Shown: positions 12,601-24,600 of the stretch, in pieces
How the letters are laid out: every line of letters begins with the position of its first letter
Numbering within the stretch: position 1 is the stretch's first letter
DNA from: Chrysemys picta bellii
Lineage: Eukaryota; Chordata; Testudines; Emydidae
Assembly (NCBI RefSeq): GCF_011386835.1
Contig: NC_088792.1
Coordinates: 216,786,394-216,850,393, forward strand
Direction of reading: 5' to 3'
Length of the DNA: 64,000 nt
The notes under the pieces: model-generated
What the model was told of the DNA's origin: nothing
Seen by the model: the letters and a program-made list of their open reading frames with translations, nothing else
Databases searched by the model: none
Position numbers and translations under genes: made by a program

Positions 12601-15600
12601 CATGACCTGTAGCAAAGGCATAAAGGGTGGACCAAGCCCAACCACACTCAGTTCCTTCATCAATACAGATTCCAGATGTTATAAGACACCACAGTAGCAG
12701 GGAAGGAGGCTGGGCCATGGAATATGTGTGGACAGCACATCTCGAAGAACCACAGTACCTAGCCAGTGGTTCAGTTCCAGAAACTTCTGGTTTTTGTCTT
12801 CCTTTGCTCACAGTTCAGGAAAAATCGCTGAGAAGATTATGTGGACATGTTTCGCCTTCAACATCCTTTCAAGCTCCCTGAAGTCATTAGTGCCAATATG
12901 CACCATCACCAATTTATTCTTGCCCATCAACATCAAAAGCCTCTCTAATCTTAGAATGATGTTTCATTCTTGGGTCCAGGAAGATAAGCACATTATCCTA
13001 TTGTCTACCTGCTCCTTGGAGAATATTCTTTCTTCATTCTTTTTAATATAAAATCCACAGCAAGAACAGTCTGTCTTCCTTGGACAGCTGGAGATCTCTT
13101 TGTGGGCATGCTTATCTTGCATGTTGGGCTGAACAGCCACACACAGGTATGTTCCATACAGCTTTCTCTGCAATTCGACAAGCTGGAACTTCAGATATAT
13201 TTTCTGCAGTTTCCATGCTAAGAACATGATAATGATTGGATACTTCTACCTGTATGGAATTCCTCCCGGTTCTCTCCAGTTTGGTGGTCACAGTCTTCCC
13301 ATCCTCTTTTATTTCCATCAATGTAGAATGCCACCTAGTCCTCTTGCCTCTGGTGGTTAAAAACTGCCAAGACTCCCCTCTAGTTCCCACTCTCTCAGGT
13401 GCCTTGGTGGCCAGTTCCTTCCTTTCTTGAATCTGTGGGGGTGATGTTTCCTAAATCAGATTGTCTAACAACTCTTCAGCCTCTCTGATGCGCCATAGTG
13501 AATGTACTTGTCCTTCCAGACCATAATCTTTTCTTCCAGCAAAGCCACCAGCTCACATTTAATACAGAGGAAATTCCTTCTGGTTTCCAGCAGGAAAGAA
13601 CATGACAAATCTATTGCAAGTCACAACCACTGTTCCATAACTGGCCATCACAGTATTGAGAGTAGAACTATACCTAGAAAAAAAATCCTCTCACTCCATC
13701 TGAAACTTGTTTGCTGCTCCTGTTCACCTGGCAACTGACTTAAACACTGAAGCCCAGATCTTTAAAGCTATTTAGGCATTGCTGCACTCAGCATTGCAAC
13801 ACCTAGGTGATTGAAGAGCCTAAGTTTAATTTTCACAAGTTATTTAAGCATTTAGGAGCCTAAATCCTTTCAGCTCCTAAGTGTCTAAATCTCTTTTGAA
13901 AATGATATATGGGCTCCTAAATCAGATAGGTGTTGCAATGCTGAGCGCAACACCTGCATACCTTTCAAAATCTGGGTCTAAATTTTGCTGCTTAGCTCCA
14001 TGCCTTTGCTGAGAGGGAGGGATTAATCACTCAGACTTCAAACATCAGGCCTGATCAAAGACCCAACTGTATGCTTCAAAGCCAGTAATTTGCACCAGTT
14101 TCCACTGACCTTCAATTTACAGCACTTAAACTAAACATTTAAAAATTATTTAATGTAAAGAAGGCTTATTATGCATCAATAAGGTATGAATTCAGACAGC
14201 CTTATGAATTTGTCATGAAAATATATCAGCTCAGCCACAAAATCTACTCACCGCTTTCCATGATGTTCTGATAATGGAGAAAAGAAAACTAACGATATTT
14301 TAGCAACCCATAAAAAATTACTCATACAAGTTGAGAGTAATAATTTGCAAAACTGCAACATGATCAATAATGCTAAAGGGTTTTAATAGTCTTAAAATAC
14401 ATTTTATTTTTATAAATGCATTAGGAATAATGTTATATATAACAGCATTTAAAGTATATTTGAAATCACTAAGAAAGAGAAGGTTACTCACCTTGTGTAG
14501 TAACTGAGGTTCTTCAAGATGTGTCCCTGTGGGTGCTCCACTTCAGGTGATTGTGCACCCCTACACCTCTAGTCGGAGAATTTCAATAGCAATACCCAGT
14601 TGGGCTGCCCATGAGCTCTCCCAGTCTCGCACCTGTAGCGGTGATTAACTAGTGCTGTGTGGCCAACCCCGCTCAGTTCCTTCTCTACTGCAGAGGATCT
14701 TGAGAGAACTCTGAAATAGAGGGGAGGACAGTGGGCAGTGGAGCACCCACCAAGACACACATCTTGAAGAACCTCAGTTACTGCACACGGTGAGTAACCT
14801 TCTCTTCTTCTTCGAGTGATGTTCCTGTGGGTGCTCCACTTCAGGTGACTGTAGAGAAGTGTCCCTCAGTGGAAGGAAGGGGCTATGGAGTTGGATCTGT
14901 GATCGATGATAGGGCCATGAGTACTAATAAAGTGTCTGATGTCGAGTCTTGCTTGATTGCATAGTGCTGAATGAATGTGTGATCTGATGCCCAAGTGGCT
15001 GCTTTACATGTGTCTGTAATAGGCACTGTAACAGGGTTAGCACCCACCTCTTGCGAGCACCCGCTTTTCTCTGGCTGATATATCTGCAATTACAGTCTTT
15101 TTGGGGGCGGCACCTGCCTCTCACACGCAGCCCCCTTTGGTTGGTTGGGTGTGAGCCTGCTTTTGGTTTTAGTTCTTATACCAGGGTGGCACGCACCTCT
15201 CGTGAGCACTCCTCTCCATCCCGGCTGATGGTTTTCTTGGCAAGTCTTCAGCAACTCATCCCTCTGACGGAGCTGCATACACTTTCCCCCCTTCCGGGAT
15301 ATACAATCCAAGTTCTTATCTTGGCCCTGGTATGGGGCCCTAGCTCTAAGGCTTCTCCCAGAAGCACTGCCTTCTTGAACCACCCAGATTGGGCCCATCT
15401 CAGTACCCACAGCTGGTGGTGTTTCAGCAGGCCTCCCTGGGCTCAGTCTTCAACCAGACCAATGGGGCCCATCTTGGTACCGTCACTGGCCTGGCCAGGT
15501 TCTGTGCTCAGTCCCCCTGGGCTTCAGCCTGCCCGCACTGACCTTCCACTGGTCCTGCTGCTCTTCCCGCCAGCCAGGCACCCGGTCTTCAGCAGCCTTC

Positions 15601-18600
15601 CCGGGGCTTCAGTCCTGTCTGTGATGAGCTCTCCACAGTGAGCTGTCCGTGGTACTGCTGCTCTTCCAGCCAGACAGTCACCCAGTCTTCACTCCTTGAG
15701 CTCCATATAGCAACTGAACTTCTCTGCTCTGCTGCTTGTCTTATATAGGGCCCTTCTGGCCCCAGACTGGCTGCTCCATCAGCCCATCTGATTGGCTGCT
15801 CCTCTGCAGCCACTCTAGGCTGTCTGGAGGACTTCTCTCTGCTCTATTCTGGGGCATTGTGATGCAGGGCCACGTGGCCTCCAGCAGGGGGCCTCCGGAC
15901 CTAGTCCACCCTGCCACAGGCACATTATTAAGGAAGGATACCGATGTGGCGAGCGACCTGTTGTGGGGGGTTACAGTTCATGCTGGCGGTAGCAGAGATG
16001 AATGCACTCTGAAATCCATTTTCAAAGTCTTTGCTTAGATATAGCATCTCCTTTAGATCTCTCTCTGTATTCAAGATAAATAGTTTTGGTGCCTTCCTGA
16101 ACGGTTTAGTCCATTTGAGATAAATGACTAGTGCCCTTCTGACATCTAGAATATGGAGTGCCACTTCTTGCCTGTTCTTACGGGTTTTAGGGAAGAATGT
16201 GGGAAGATGGATGGGTTGGTTGAGGTGGAACAAAGAGGGTATTTTAGGTAGAAATTTAGGATGTGGTCTTAGAGTGATCTTGTTCTTGAAAAAGATCATG
16301 TATGGGGGGGTATGCCATGAGGGCCCCAAGTTCTCCTATGTGTCTTGTGGATGTGATGGCAACAAGGAAGGCTACTTTCATTGGAAGGTGTAATAGTGAA
16401 CATGTAGCCCAGGTTTCAAACATAAGTCTGGTAAGAGAATGAAGTATTAAATTAAGATCCCATGGATGCATTGGGACTCTGAGTTCAGAATAGAGGCTCC
16501 AGACACCTCGTAAGAACTGTTTTGTAAATGGATGGGTAAAGACTGAAAACCCATCCACTTTATGGTGGAAGGTTGTGATAGCTGCAAGGTGTACTCTGAG
16601 TGAGCTCAGTGAAAGACCTGATTGTAGGAGATGGTCTACTTCCTGTCTCAGAAGGTGCTTGTGAGAGGGGTCCCTGAAGAAGGATGGGGAGGGAGGGTAG
16701 GTGGGGGGGATGGAGGTGAACTGCATGGAATAACCGGTGGTGACAATTTCCAGCACCCATTTGTCGAAAGCAATAATTTGCCATGCTGGGTAGAATGGTG
16801 TCAAATGATCTGTAAAGGGATGGCTGTTAGAAAGTGATTTCAGCAACTGGAATTGGGGGAGTCTCTTGGGACTTCAACCAAACCCTCAAATTTGATGTTT
16901 TGATCCACACTGTCGCGATGTAGAAGTTTGAGATTCGAATGGCCTATGTCTGTCTTCGCCTCCATCTCTGGATATCATACTGCCTCTGTGACTGTATGTA
17001 AGGTGCTGGTCTTGAGCACTGTGATGAATAATATCTGCCTTGTTTTTGTTTCTGTGCAGGTGTGTACATGTCTAAAGACCAAAGAGTCGCTCTAGAGTCT
17101 TTCAATGTATGCAGGGACTTGGTCTTACCTGCAAATAATTTTGGACCTTCAAAGGGGAGGCATGTCGCATCACTATGGCAGTTGTGATGGATCTTGCACC
17201 GCCATGTCTGCTGAGTCTAAGGATGCCTGCAGAGCTATTCTTGCCAGGAGATGACTGACCTAAATTGCTCCCTTTTATCTTCAGGAATGAAGTTAATACA
17301 TTCAGAAAGTTTGGAGTAATTTGCGAGAGTCTATTTCGCCATCAAAGCTTCATAGTGGGCTATTCTGAACTGCAATGTCACTGACGAATAGGCCTTATTA
17401 CCAAAAAGATCCAATCTTTTCCTTTATCATACAGGGTGGTCCTCGAACGGTGTTGTCTAACCCATTCATTGACCATCTTTATCACCAATGAGTTTGGCTG
17501 CGGGTGTGAAAATAGAAATTCTAGACCCTTTGATGGGATGTAATACTTCTTATCGGCCCTTTTACAAATTGGGAGGATTATTGTGGGGGTCTGCCAGATG
17601 GTGTTGGCGGGATCCATGAATGCCTCATTTATGGGAAAGGCAATTCTGGAGGAGGCTGATGTGTGTAATATGTCCAACAACTTGTGTTGGGACTCAGCAA
17701 CTTCTTCCAGAGGGATTTGGAGAGTGACTACGATTCATTTAAACAGCTCCTGAAATTGTTTAAAATCATCTCCTGTTGTAGGTGGCGGAGGCATGATGGT
17801 CTTGTCTGGAGAGGAGGAGGTGTTAGTTGCAGGAGTGACCTCCTGCTCTACAGCCTCCTCTATTTCCTCAAAAAGTCTCCTCGGGGAACTGATGGGATCC
17901 CATCTCTGACACTGATGGGGAACGTCTCTGTCTTTCCCTTGAGGTGCTGGGAGGCTTGGAATAATGTTGCCTATATACCATCCATAGGTCCCAATATGGC
18001 CACTATGGTAGGAATGGCATTGGTGGTGGCATCCATGGATGTCCACACCACCTCTGGGTGCCAGCCCTGCAACAATGTCCTGGCTGTTTTTGCAGATCTG
18101 GTCTGATGATTCCCTAGCTGGGTGAAGAGTGGTGTGAAGAATAAACATCTTCTTCCTCATTGTCCTCCTCCTCACTAGAAAAAGGAGAGGCAGATATGTT
18201 TATTGGCATGTGTAATAGTGCTGAATGTGCCGATGCTATATCACTACCGAGAAGAGGTGATTCCGGTGCTGCACAAACTACTAAGTCCTTATGTCGGAGA
18301 AACTGATGCATTCCAAGAGATCCCAGTACTGAAAATGGCATCGGCAGTAATTGTTGTGGTACCAGAATTGTTGCGGTGCCGGGAGGATTGGTGCCGAGGA
18401 TGTCTGTACCGAAGGAGGTAAAGTAGACTTAGGTACCGCTGTCTCAGCATTATGCACCAGAGAGCCAGAGGATGGCACTATAAGCTGAGGTGCTGTGGAG
18501 GTGCTTGGTACCAAGTGTTTAGCTGCCTCAGTCAGTGCCGTGGTAGAAGGGTAGTCTTGTCTCTGCTATCCTTCTGTGCGCCTGCCTGCTTAGGTTATTG

Positions 18601-21600
18601 GGCTTTAGCGGTAATGGAAGATCCTGATGACTCGTAGGTACTTAGCTGCAGCATGGTCAATATTGAGGATGTGGAAAGAGTTGGAGAACTTATTTTTCAA
18701 GGCTCCCTTTGGGGGAGAAGTGGTAGCTCTCTTCTTCACCCTTTTTCTGGGAGAGAGCTACCACTTCTCCTACAAAGGGAGCCTCAAAAAGAAGTGTTCT
18801 CTGACTCCTTCTTCACCCTTTTTCTGGGAGGCAGGTCCCTCCCGTGCAGTCACTGACCTTCTGCATATTCACAGAAGAAAGTTTTAAAGTATAATTGGGA
18901 ATGAAGGTGCTTTTAATCTAGAGATAATATAAGAATATTTATATTTTTTGTTTTTCAAATTGCCAAACTCTAGAACCCATGTGTGTGACTGTTGTTTGTT
19001 TGTTTGTTAGTGTGGGAGGGTGGGGGCATGAGAATAAGATTACAGAACACCAACAATTTAAGTACAAGATTTCAACCTGACGTGATGTAAAATTATTGAA
19101 ATATTAATTCAGAAAGATTTAAAATGGAAACAATTGACCGATGCTCATTTAAAATGCTGCTTCTTATTTTCCTCCAGATCTTTGACTTTTCTGTTTATAT
19201 TGCAGGTATTTTACAGAGTTTGAATTACCTTTCTCTGGATTTTTGCACATATTCTTCATTTTCTCTCTCAAGTTCTTTATTTTCACGTTCCAATTCATCC
19301 ACTGCTTGAAGGGTATTGAGGAGCGTTTGTTTCATAGTCAAATGTTCAGATTCCCAGCTAGTTTTCTAAGAAACATTAAGACAGAGTAGGTTTGAAGATC
19401 ATTTAAAGCTAACACAATGTACAAAGACTTTCACTTATAATTAATGAAAACAATAAAAAAACTTACTAAATCTTCCATCACTTTAATCACTTCAGAACAA
19501 GCATCTAATAAACTTTTGTTCTCATTTTCTTGAGCCAATGTTTTATTGTTTAAATCCTCTACCTGGAAAACATATGTAAAAGTTAATAAAAAAACAATAT
19601 TAGCAACAAGAGAACTACACAAAAATTAAATACCAAAAATGGAAAAAGAACAGTTAGTTACTTTACAGTAACTGCAGTTCCTTGACATGTGTTGTATACA
19701 TCAATTTAATTCTTGGGGCACATACAGTTCACACATGCAAGATCAGATTCTTTTGGTCAGCATTATCCACTGGGGTCGTGTCTGCACCGTAGGTGTCCTC
19801 ACAGTTCCTTCACCAATACAGAATCCAGAGTAGGATTCCACAATAGCAGGGAAAGAGGCACCATTATAAAATCCTTTTGGACAACACATCTCAAAGAGCC
19901 ACTGTTAATGTAACATAAGTAGCCACTTTTTCTTCTTTAAGTGATTGGGCATGTCAGATGGTGTGCTGATAGGTCCCAAAAGAAAACCTCTTTCATTTAC
20001 TTTTATAAAAGTCACTCAAATTGTAGCTTTCCTATTTCGGAGCAGAATGCTTTGAAATTTCAGCTGAACATCATCTTTTGGTGGATGTCAGACATTCAGC
20101 AACCAGGCTGGCAAAGGTAACAATGAATCTGTCTGTTGTTCTGTGAGACTATGTCAGGCAGAGCAGGCAAAATGACCAGGGGCTGCATTGAGAAGTTCAC
20201 CATATCCAAATACCAGAACTGCCTGGCCAATGCCAGAGTTATCATGATCACTGACCTAACATCTTGCCTCAGTTTCCTCAGGACCCTTGGTATCATGGGA
20301 ATTTGGGGAGAAGGCATACATCAATCCCAGTTTCCAGGGAATAAGAACGGCATCTGCAGAGATTGGACTGAATCCCCCTCTGGAGCAGAACACTTAGTTT
20401 TTGTTCTGACCTGTGGCAAATAGGTCTATTGATTGGTATCTCCACTTGCAAAAGATGGCTGTGCAATACTGGCTCTTTGGTCAATCACTCATAGCTGTCT
20501 GAGAACTGTTTGTTCAGGTGATCTGCTAGTAACTTCTGAATGCTTTGAAGATAGTAGGCCAGCAACATGATCTGGTAATGAATACACCAAGGCCAGAGCT
20601 AAATGGCCTCTTGACAGAGTGAAGGTGACCTCGTTCCTCCCTGTCTGTTGATATACTGCATAGCTGTGGTGTTTCTATCAGTACCTGGCTTGTGGATCCC
20701 AAGAGTAAAGACAGAAATGTTTTACATGCCAAATAGACTTCTCAGAGTTCCAGGACATTTATATGCAGACAACCCTGAGGAGGGGACCACTTGTCCTCAG
20801 TCTGAAAGTGACCTAAATTATCCACCCATAAGTGGAGGCATCTGTCACCAGTTTCTTGGCTGACAGAAATACAGAGAAGGGCACTCCATTGCACACCTGA
20901 AGAGGGTCTTTCCACCAGTTTAAATGAGAAGAGGCCTTCTGGTGGGACAGTGGCCACCATGTCCACATGGTGCCTGCTGGGTAGGTACTTTGATTTCAAC
21001 CACCCTTGTATGGAGCACAGATGAATACTGGCAAACTGCATCACATACAGGTGCATGAGGCCATGTGTCCCATAAATCTGAGACATAGCCTTACTCATGT
21101 CTTTGGGTGGAGTTGAAGTTGGTTGATAAGGTTCACTATAGTTTGGAATCTTTCTTATGGAAAATAAACTCTCATTGATCTGGAATTTAACAGCTCCTAT
21201 GAACTTTATGCTTTGACTCAGAGCAAGTGTGAGTTTTTCTCTGACTCTGAGGACCACGTGTGGCAAAGAGCTTTAAGTCACTTGAATCAAGTTGATGACC
21301 TGCTGAAGTGATCTTCCTCCAATGAGCCAGTCGTCGAGATATGGGTAAACCTGTCTCCTTAAATGAGTCACAATGACTTCTAATCACTTGGTGAATATCC
21401 TTGGTGCTATGGAAAAACCAAAAGGCAGGACCTTATAATGATAGTGAAAGGGTTCTGCTAGGAATCTGAGGTATTTCCTATGGGCAGGATGAACGGATAT
21501 GTGAAAATAGGCTTCTTGAAGGTAGAGAGACGCACTTTAATCTTGGAATAGGCAAGGAAGGTAGGGAATGGGAAGGGACTAAAATTGGATAGACTACCCG

Positions 21601-24600
21601 TTGCTGTCAAGGCTTCCCAAAACTAAAAAATGTTAAAGGCAAGGGATCTCTGAGAGGTTCTGTCAAGCTTTCAACACCAGAATCAAACCTGCTGCCTGGA
21701 GGAAGATGCAGATTGGGCAACAGTGGAGGAAGAGACAGTGGGTCATCAGCTACAGAGCCTCAGCTTTCTGTCTCAGCACCGCTGAGGTCTTGTGAAGCTG
21801 ATAATAGGACTGGGCAGAGGGATGCTGCCTGATGAAAGCTTTTCTGCCTTCTTGGGGCTGGAACGCAGAGGCCCACAGAATGAAGAATCACCCTGGAATC
21901 CTCAAAAGGAAATGTCCTCAATTGTGGTTTGGATCTCCCTGAAGCCAGGAAGATCTCATTACCACAGATGTGGATGTAGTAGAAGCCACTGTGCTGGGCA
22001 TGTCCAGCACAACTGGAAGGGAAATGTGGGCTTTGAGTTGTCCTTCAGTCATTATGGTTTTTAGTTCCTCTCAATGCTCCTGTGGTAGGTTGACCCAATT
22101 CAGATATCATGGTAGTTCGCCACACACATTTGGATGCTGTCAGATGAGTAGACTGCGTATCAAAATAAAATGAGTTTCTTCAGGTATTTTTTCCTGGAGA
22201 TAGATTTGGAAGGCCCCTGCTTCTTCAACCGCTCTTGGACAGTAACAACTACAAGCAATCCTGGTACTAGGTGGGAATAAAAATACTCAAATCCCTTGGA
22301 AGATGCTTGATATCTCCTCTCAACTCATTTGGATGTGTCCAGTATAGAAGTTACCATTGTGCCACAGGTCTTTTGCAGGTTCCTACAATTCCTCATTTAT
22401 CAGCCTGGCAAGCTTGCCAGACATGAAAGGATGCATGATATCAGGAGTTGTGAGGTGTCTCCTGCACCACTTCCATCAGTATATGCAGAATTTCTGCCAT
22501 ATGCTTCACACGGTCCTGAATGCCTGAAGTCATCAACTGAGGAAGGCTTTGAGGCCAGGAATGCCTTGAAGGCATCAACTGAGGAAGGCTACTGTGTCAT
22601 TGTGCAAGGACGAGGACATTGCAACAGGGACAATTTGTTCTTCTTTTTGCTCCTCATCACCTTCTCTCTACTGCCTTTCCAGAAGCGAAGGCTGCACTGG
22701 CTGACATGTTGGGTTGGTCTATACTGCCTTTTTAAGGAGAGAGATCTAACCAAAGGTGGGGATGCAGAGGGTGTATAGGCAAATGTACTCCTCATCCCTG
22801 TCTGCACACATCAGGGAGTCACTTCTACAAAGTGGGCCGTTCCTGTCAGGAGTGCCCTTGCCCTGTTAGATCCTCTTCCCTAACCAGGTAGTAGCAGAGA
22901 TACCTCCTTTGTTGTCTGCTGTACCAACAACTTGATAACAGGTGGTTTAGCTATCAACATCTTCAACCTGTCAAGGAGAGGTGACACTATTACTGGCCCC
23001 ACAGTTAAATCACTCAGTACTGTATAAGCCCTGGCTACCAAAAACACTCGTATGCTGAGCACTAAAGAACACGATTCTGAGGTGGCTGGTTCCATAGTGC
23101 CAGGTACTGAGAGCATGGGTCCTGAAGGGCTGGTACTAAGAGAAACATAGTCCACAGGTTTGGTGGGTACTGGTCGCTCTCCCTTAAGAGTTGGTACCAA
23201 GGCATCAAAAGGACTTTTGTCAGGCCATTAGTGGCCCTTCAACTGCTGAGTCCAAGATGAATCAGACACCTCTGACTCTTGTTTCTCAACTGGATAGGCA
23301 TCAGAAAGGGTGGTGTATGCCTTAGCATCTCTGGAGCAGTGCTCCTTCCTACCCCTCTCCTGAGATCATTGACACCGGAGTATTGGTGGATGACTGGGGC
23401 CACTTCACTGACATAGCATGGGAGCTTGGGGTGCGTTCTCAGCTCACTGGGATGCTCATGGGAAGAAACTGACTGGAGAACCTAGGTCTAGCCACATACT
23501 TTTCTTTCAGTGTCCTCAGAGGCTTGCAGAGGTTGCTCCAGGAAGAACAATTTTAGGACAGCCTCTCTAGCTTTTTGAGTCTGCTTAGAGAAGGAACAAC
23601 ATATGGACCATCACTCAGGAATACATACCGCTCCTATACAAGTGATATCTGCAATGCCCATCATTAAACAGCATTGAAACTTCCCGTGATGAGTAGCTTT
23701 TGAACACAAGCGATTCCACTTCTGCTATATACAAGGAGGGGTTTAGCCTAAAAGCTAATCGGCTGACTAAAAAAGTGTGGTTTTTTTTGTGATTCCACTT
23801 CTGCTATATACAAGGAGGGGTTTAGCCTAAAAGCTAATCGGCTGACTAAAAAAGTGTGGGTTTTTTTGTACCAAATAACAAAAAGACTAACATATAGTAC
23901 TTAACAACTAGCTAATTAATAATACTAATAACTAACTCGAATACTCTCAGTGCCCGAAGAAGCAGGCAGACACTGCAGGAGTTTCATCTCACTGCCCCGG
24001 GCAGTAAGAAAGGACTGAGGGACAGTTGGGCCACTCCTCCCTTTATGCCCTCAAATAAGGAGCACAAGAACTCGAAAGGCACAGGTTTGGCCCCAACAGA
24101 CACTCGAGGCCAAAATAATGCGATCTCACATGCATAGGGCAGATGCACATGAACAGTGGAATCCATATAGGCAATCACTTGGAGAAGCAGCAACAATTAT
24201 ATATTTTAAAAAACAATCAAAATCTTACTTTCTTCATGTTAAAACAAAGGTTGTTTTTTTTTAATTCTCTCCTTTTAAAAATTGTTCATTTTCTCCTAAA
24301 AGTGGAGAAAAACAATGGCTAACCCTAGATATAGATAAATAGTTTACAAGTTATACCACACTACTTCGTTCATTTCCTGATGTGAGACACTTTTGAAATA
24401 CTATAGAATTTGGTTTTCCATGGTGATTTTAGTTCTTAAATATTTCAGTGATACAGAATGGAATAAAACAGATTTTACATGAAGCATCTGAAGGAAACAC
24501 GGATGAATAGATAGTACATGCTGTAAATCTCCATTTAAATATATAGAAGAATTTAGAGAAAAAGATTGGGATCAAAGAACAGAATTTTGAAAGCTGGTTT

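Larger units (their letters stand above)
14478..18895 (-). mobile_element. DIRS copy C, deletion derivative carrying a solo LTR
   Basis: Coding is on the minus strand. The low-coordinate end is a terminal inverted-repeat structure. The recombinase follows in two parts split by an LTR (15027-15918). An open frame at 16256-16846 fuses the start of RT directly to the recombinase, so the RT core and RNase H are gone. The gag-like region lies at 17.0-18.9 kb and includes a rearranged foldback at 18.70-18.83 kb. Stops and frameshifts make it non-functional as a whole. Confidence 0.78.
19651..24205 (-). mobile_element. DIRS copy D, nearly end to end but lacking recombinase
   Basis: Minus-strand order from high to low coordinate: promoter/leader (23.9-24.2 kb), gag-like region (22.0-23.9 kb), RT (21.2-21.9 kb), RNase H (20.1-21.2 kb), and terminal inverted repeat (19651-19925). 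The RT box reads [11 protein letters not shown] at about 21325-21357 with both Asp present. RNase H text includes SIKFIGAV and [10 protein letters not shown]. Little room (about 180 bp) remains for the recombinase, which appears deleted. A 79-bp tandem duplication lies at 23712-23869. Confidence 0.72.

Noticed and set aside
14753..14804. Independent short hairpin or microRNA-like gene
   Set aside because: The arms are the terminal inverted repeats of DIRS copy C and recur in copies B and D.
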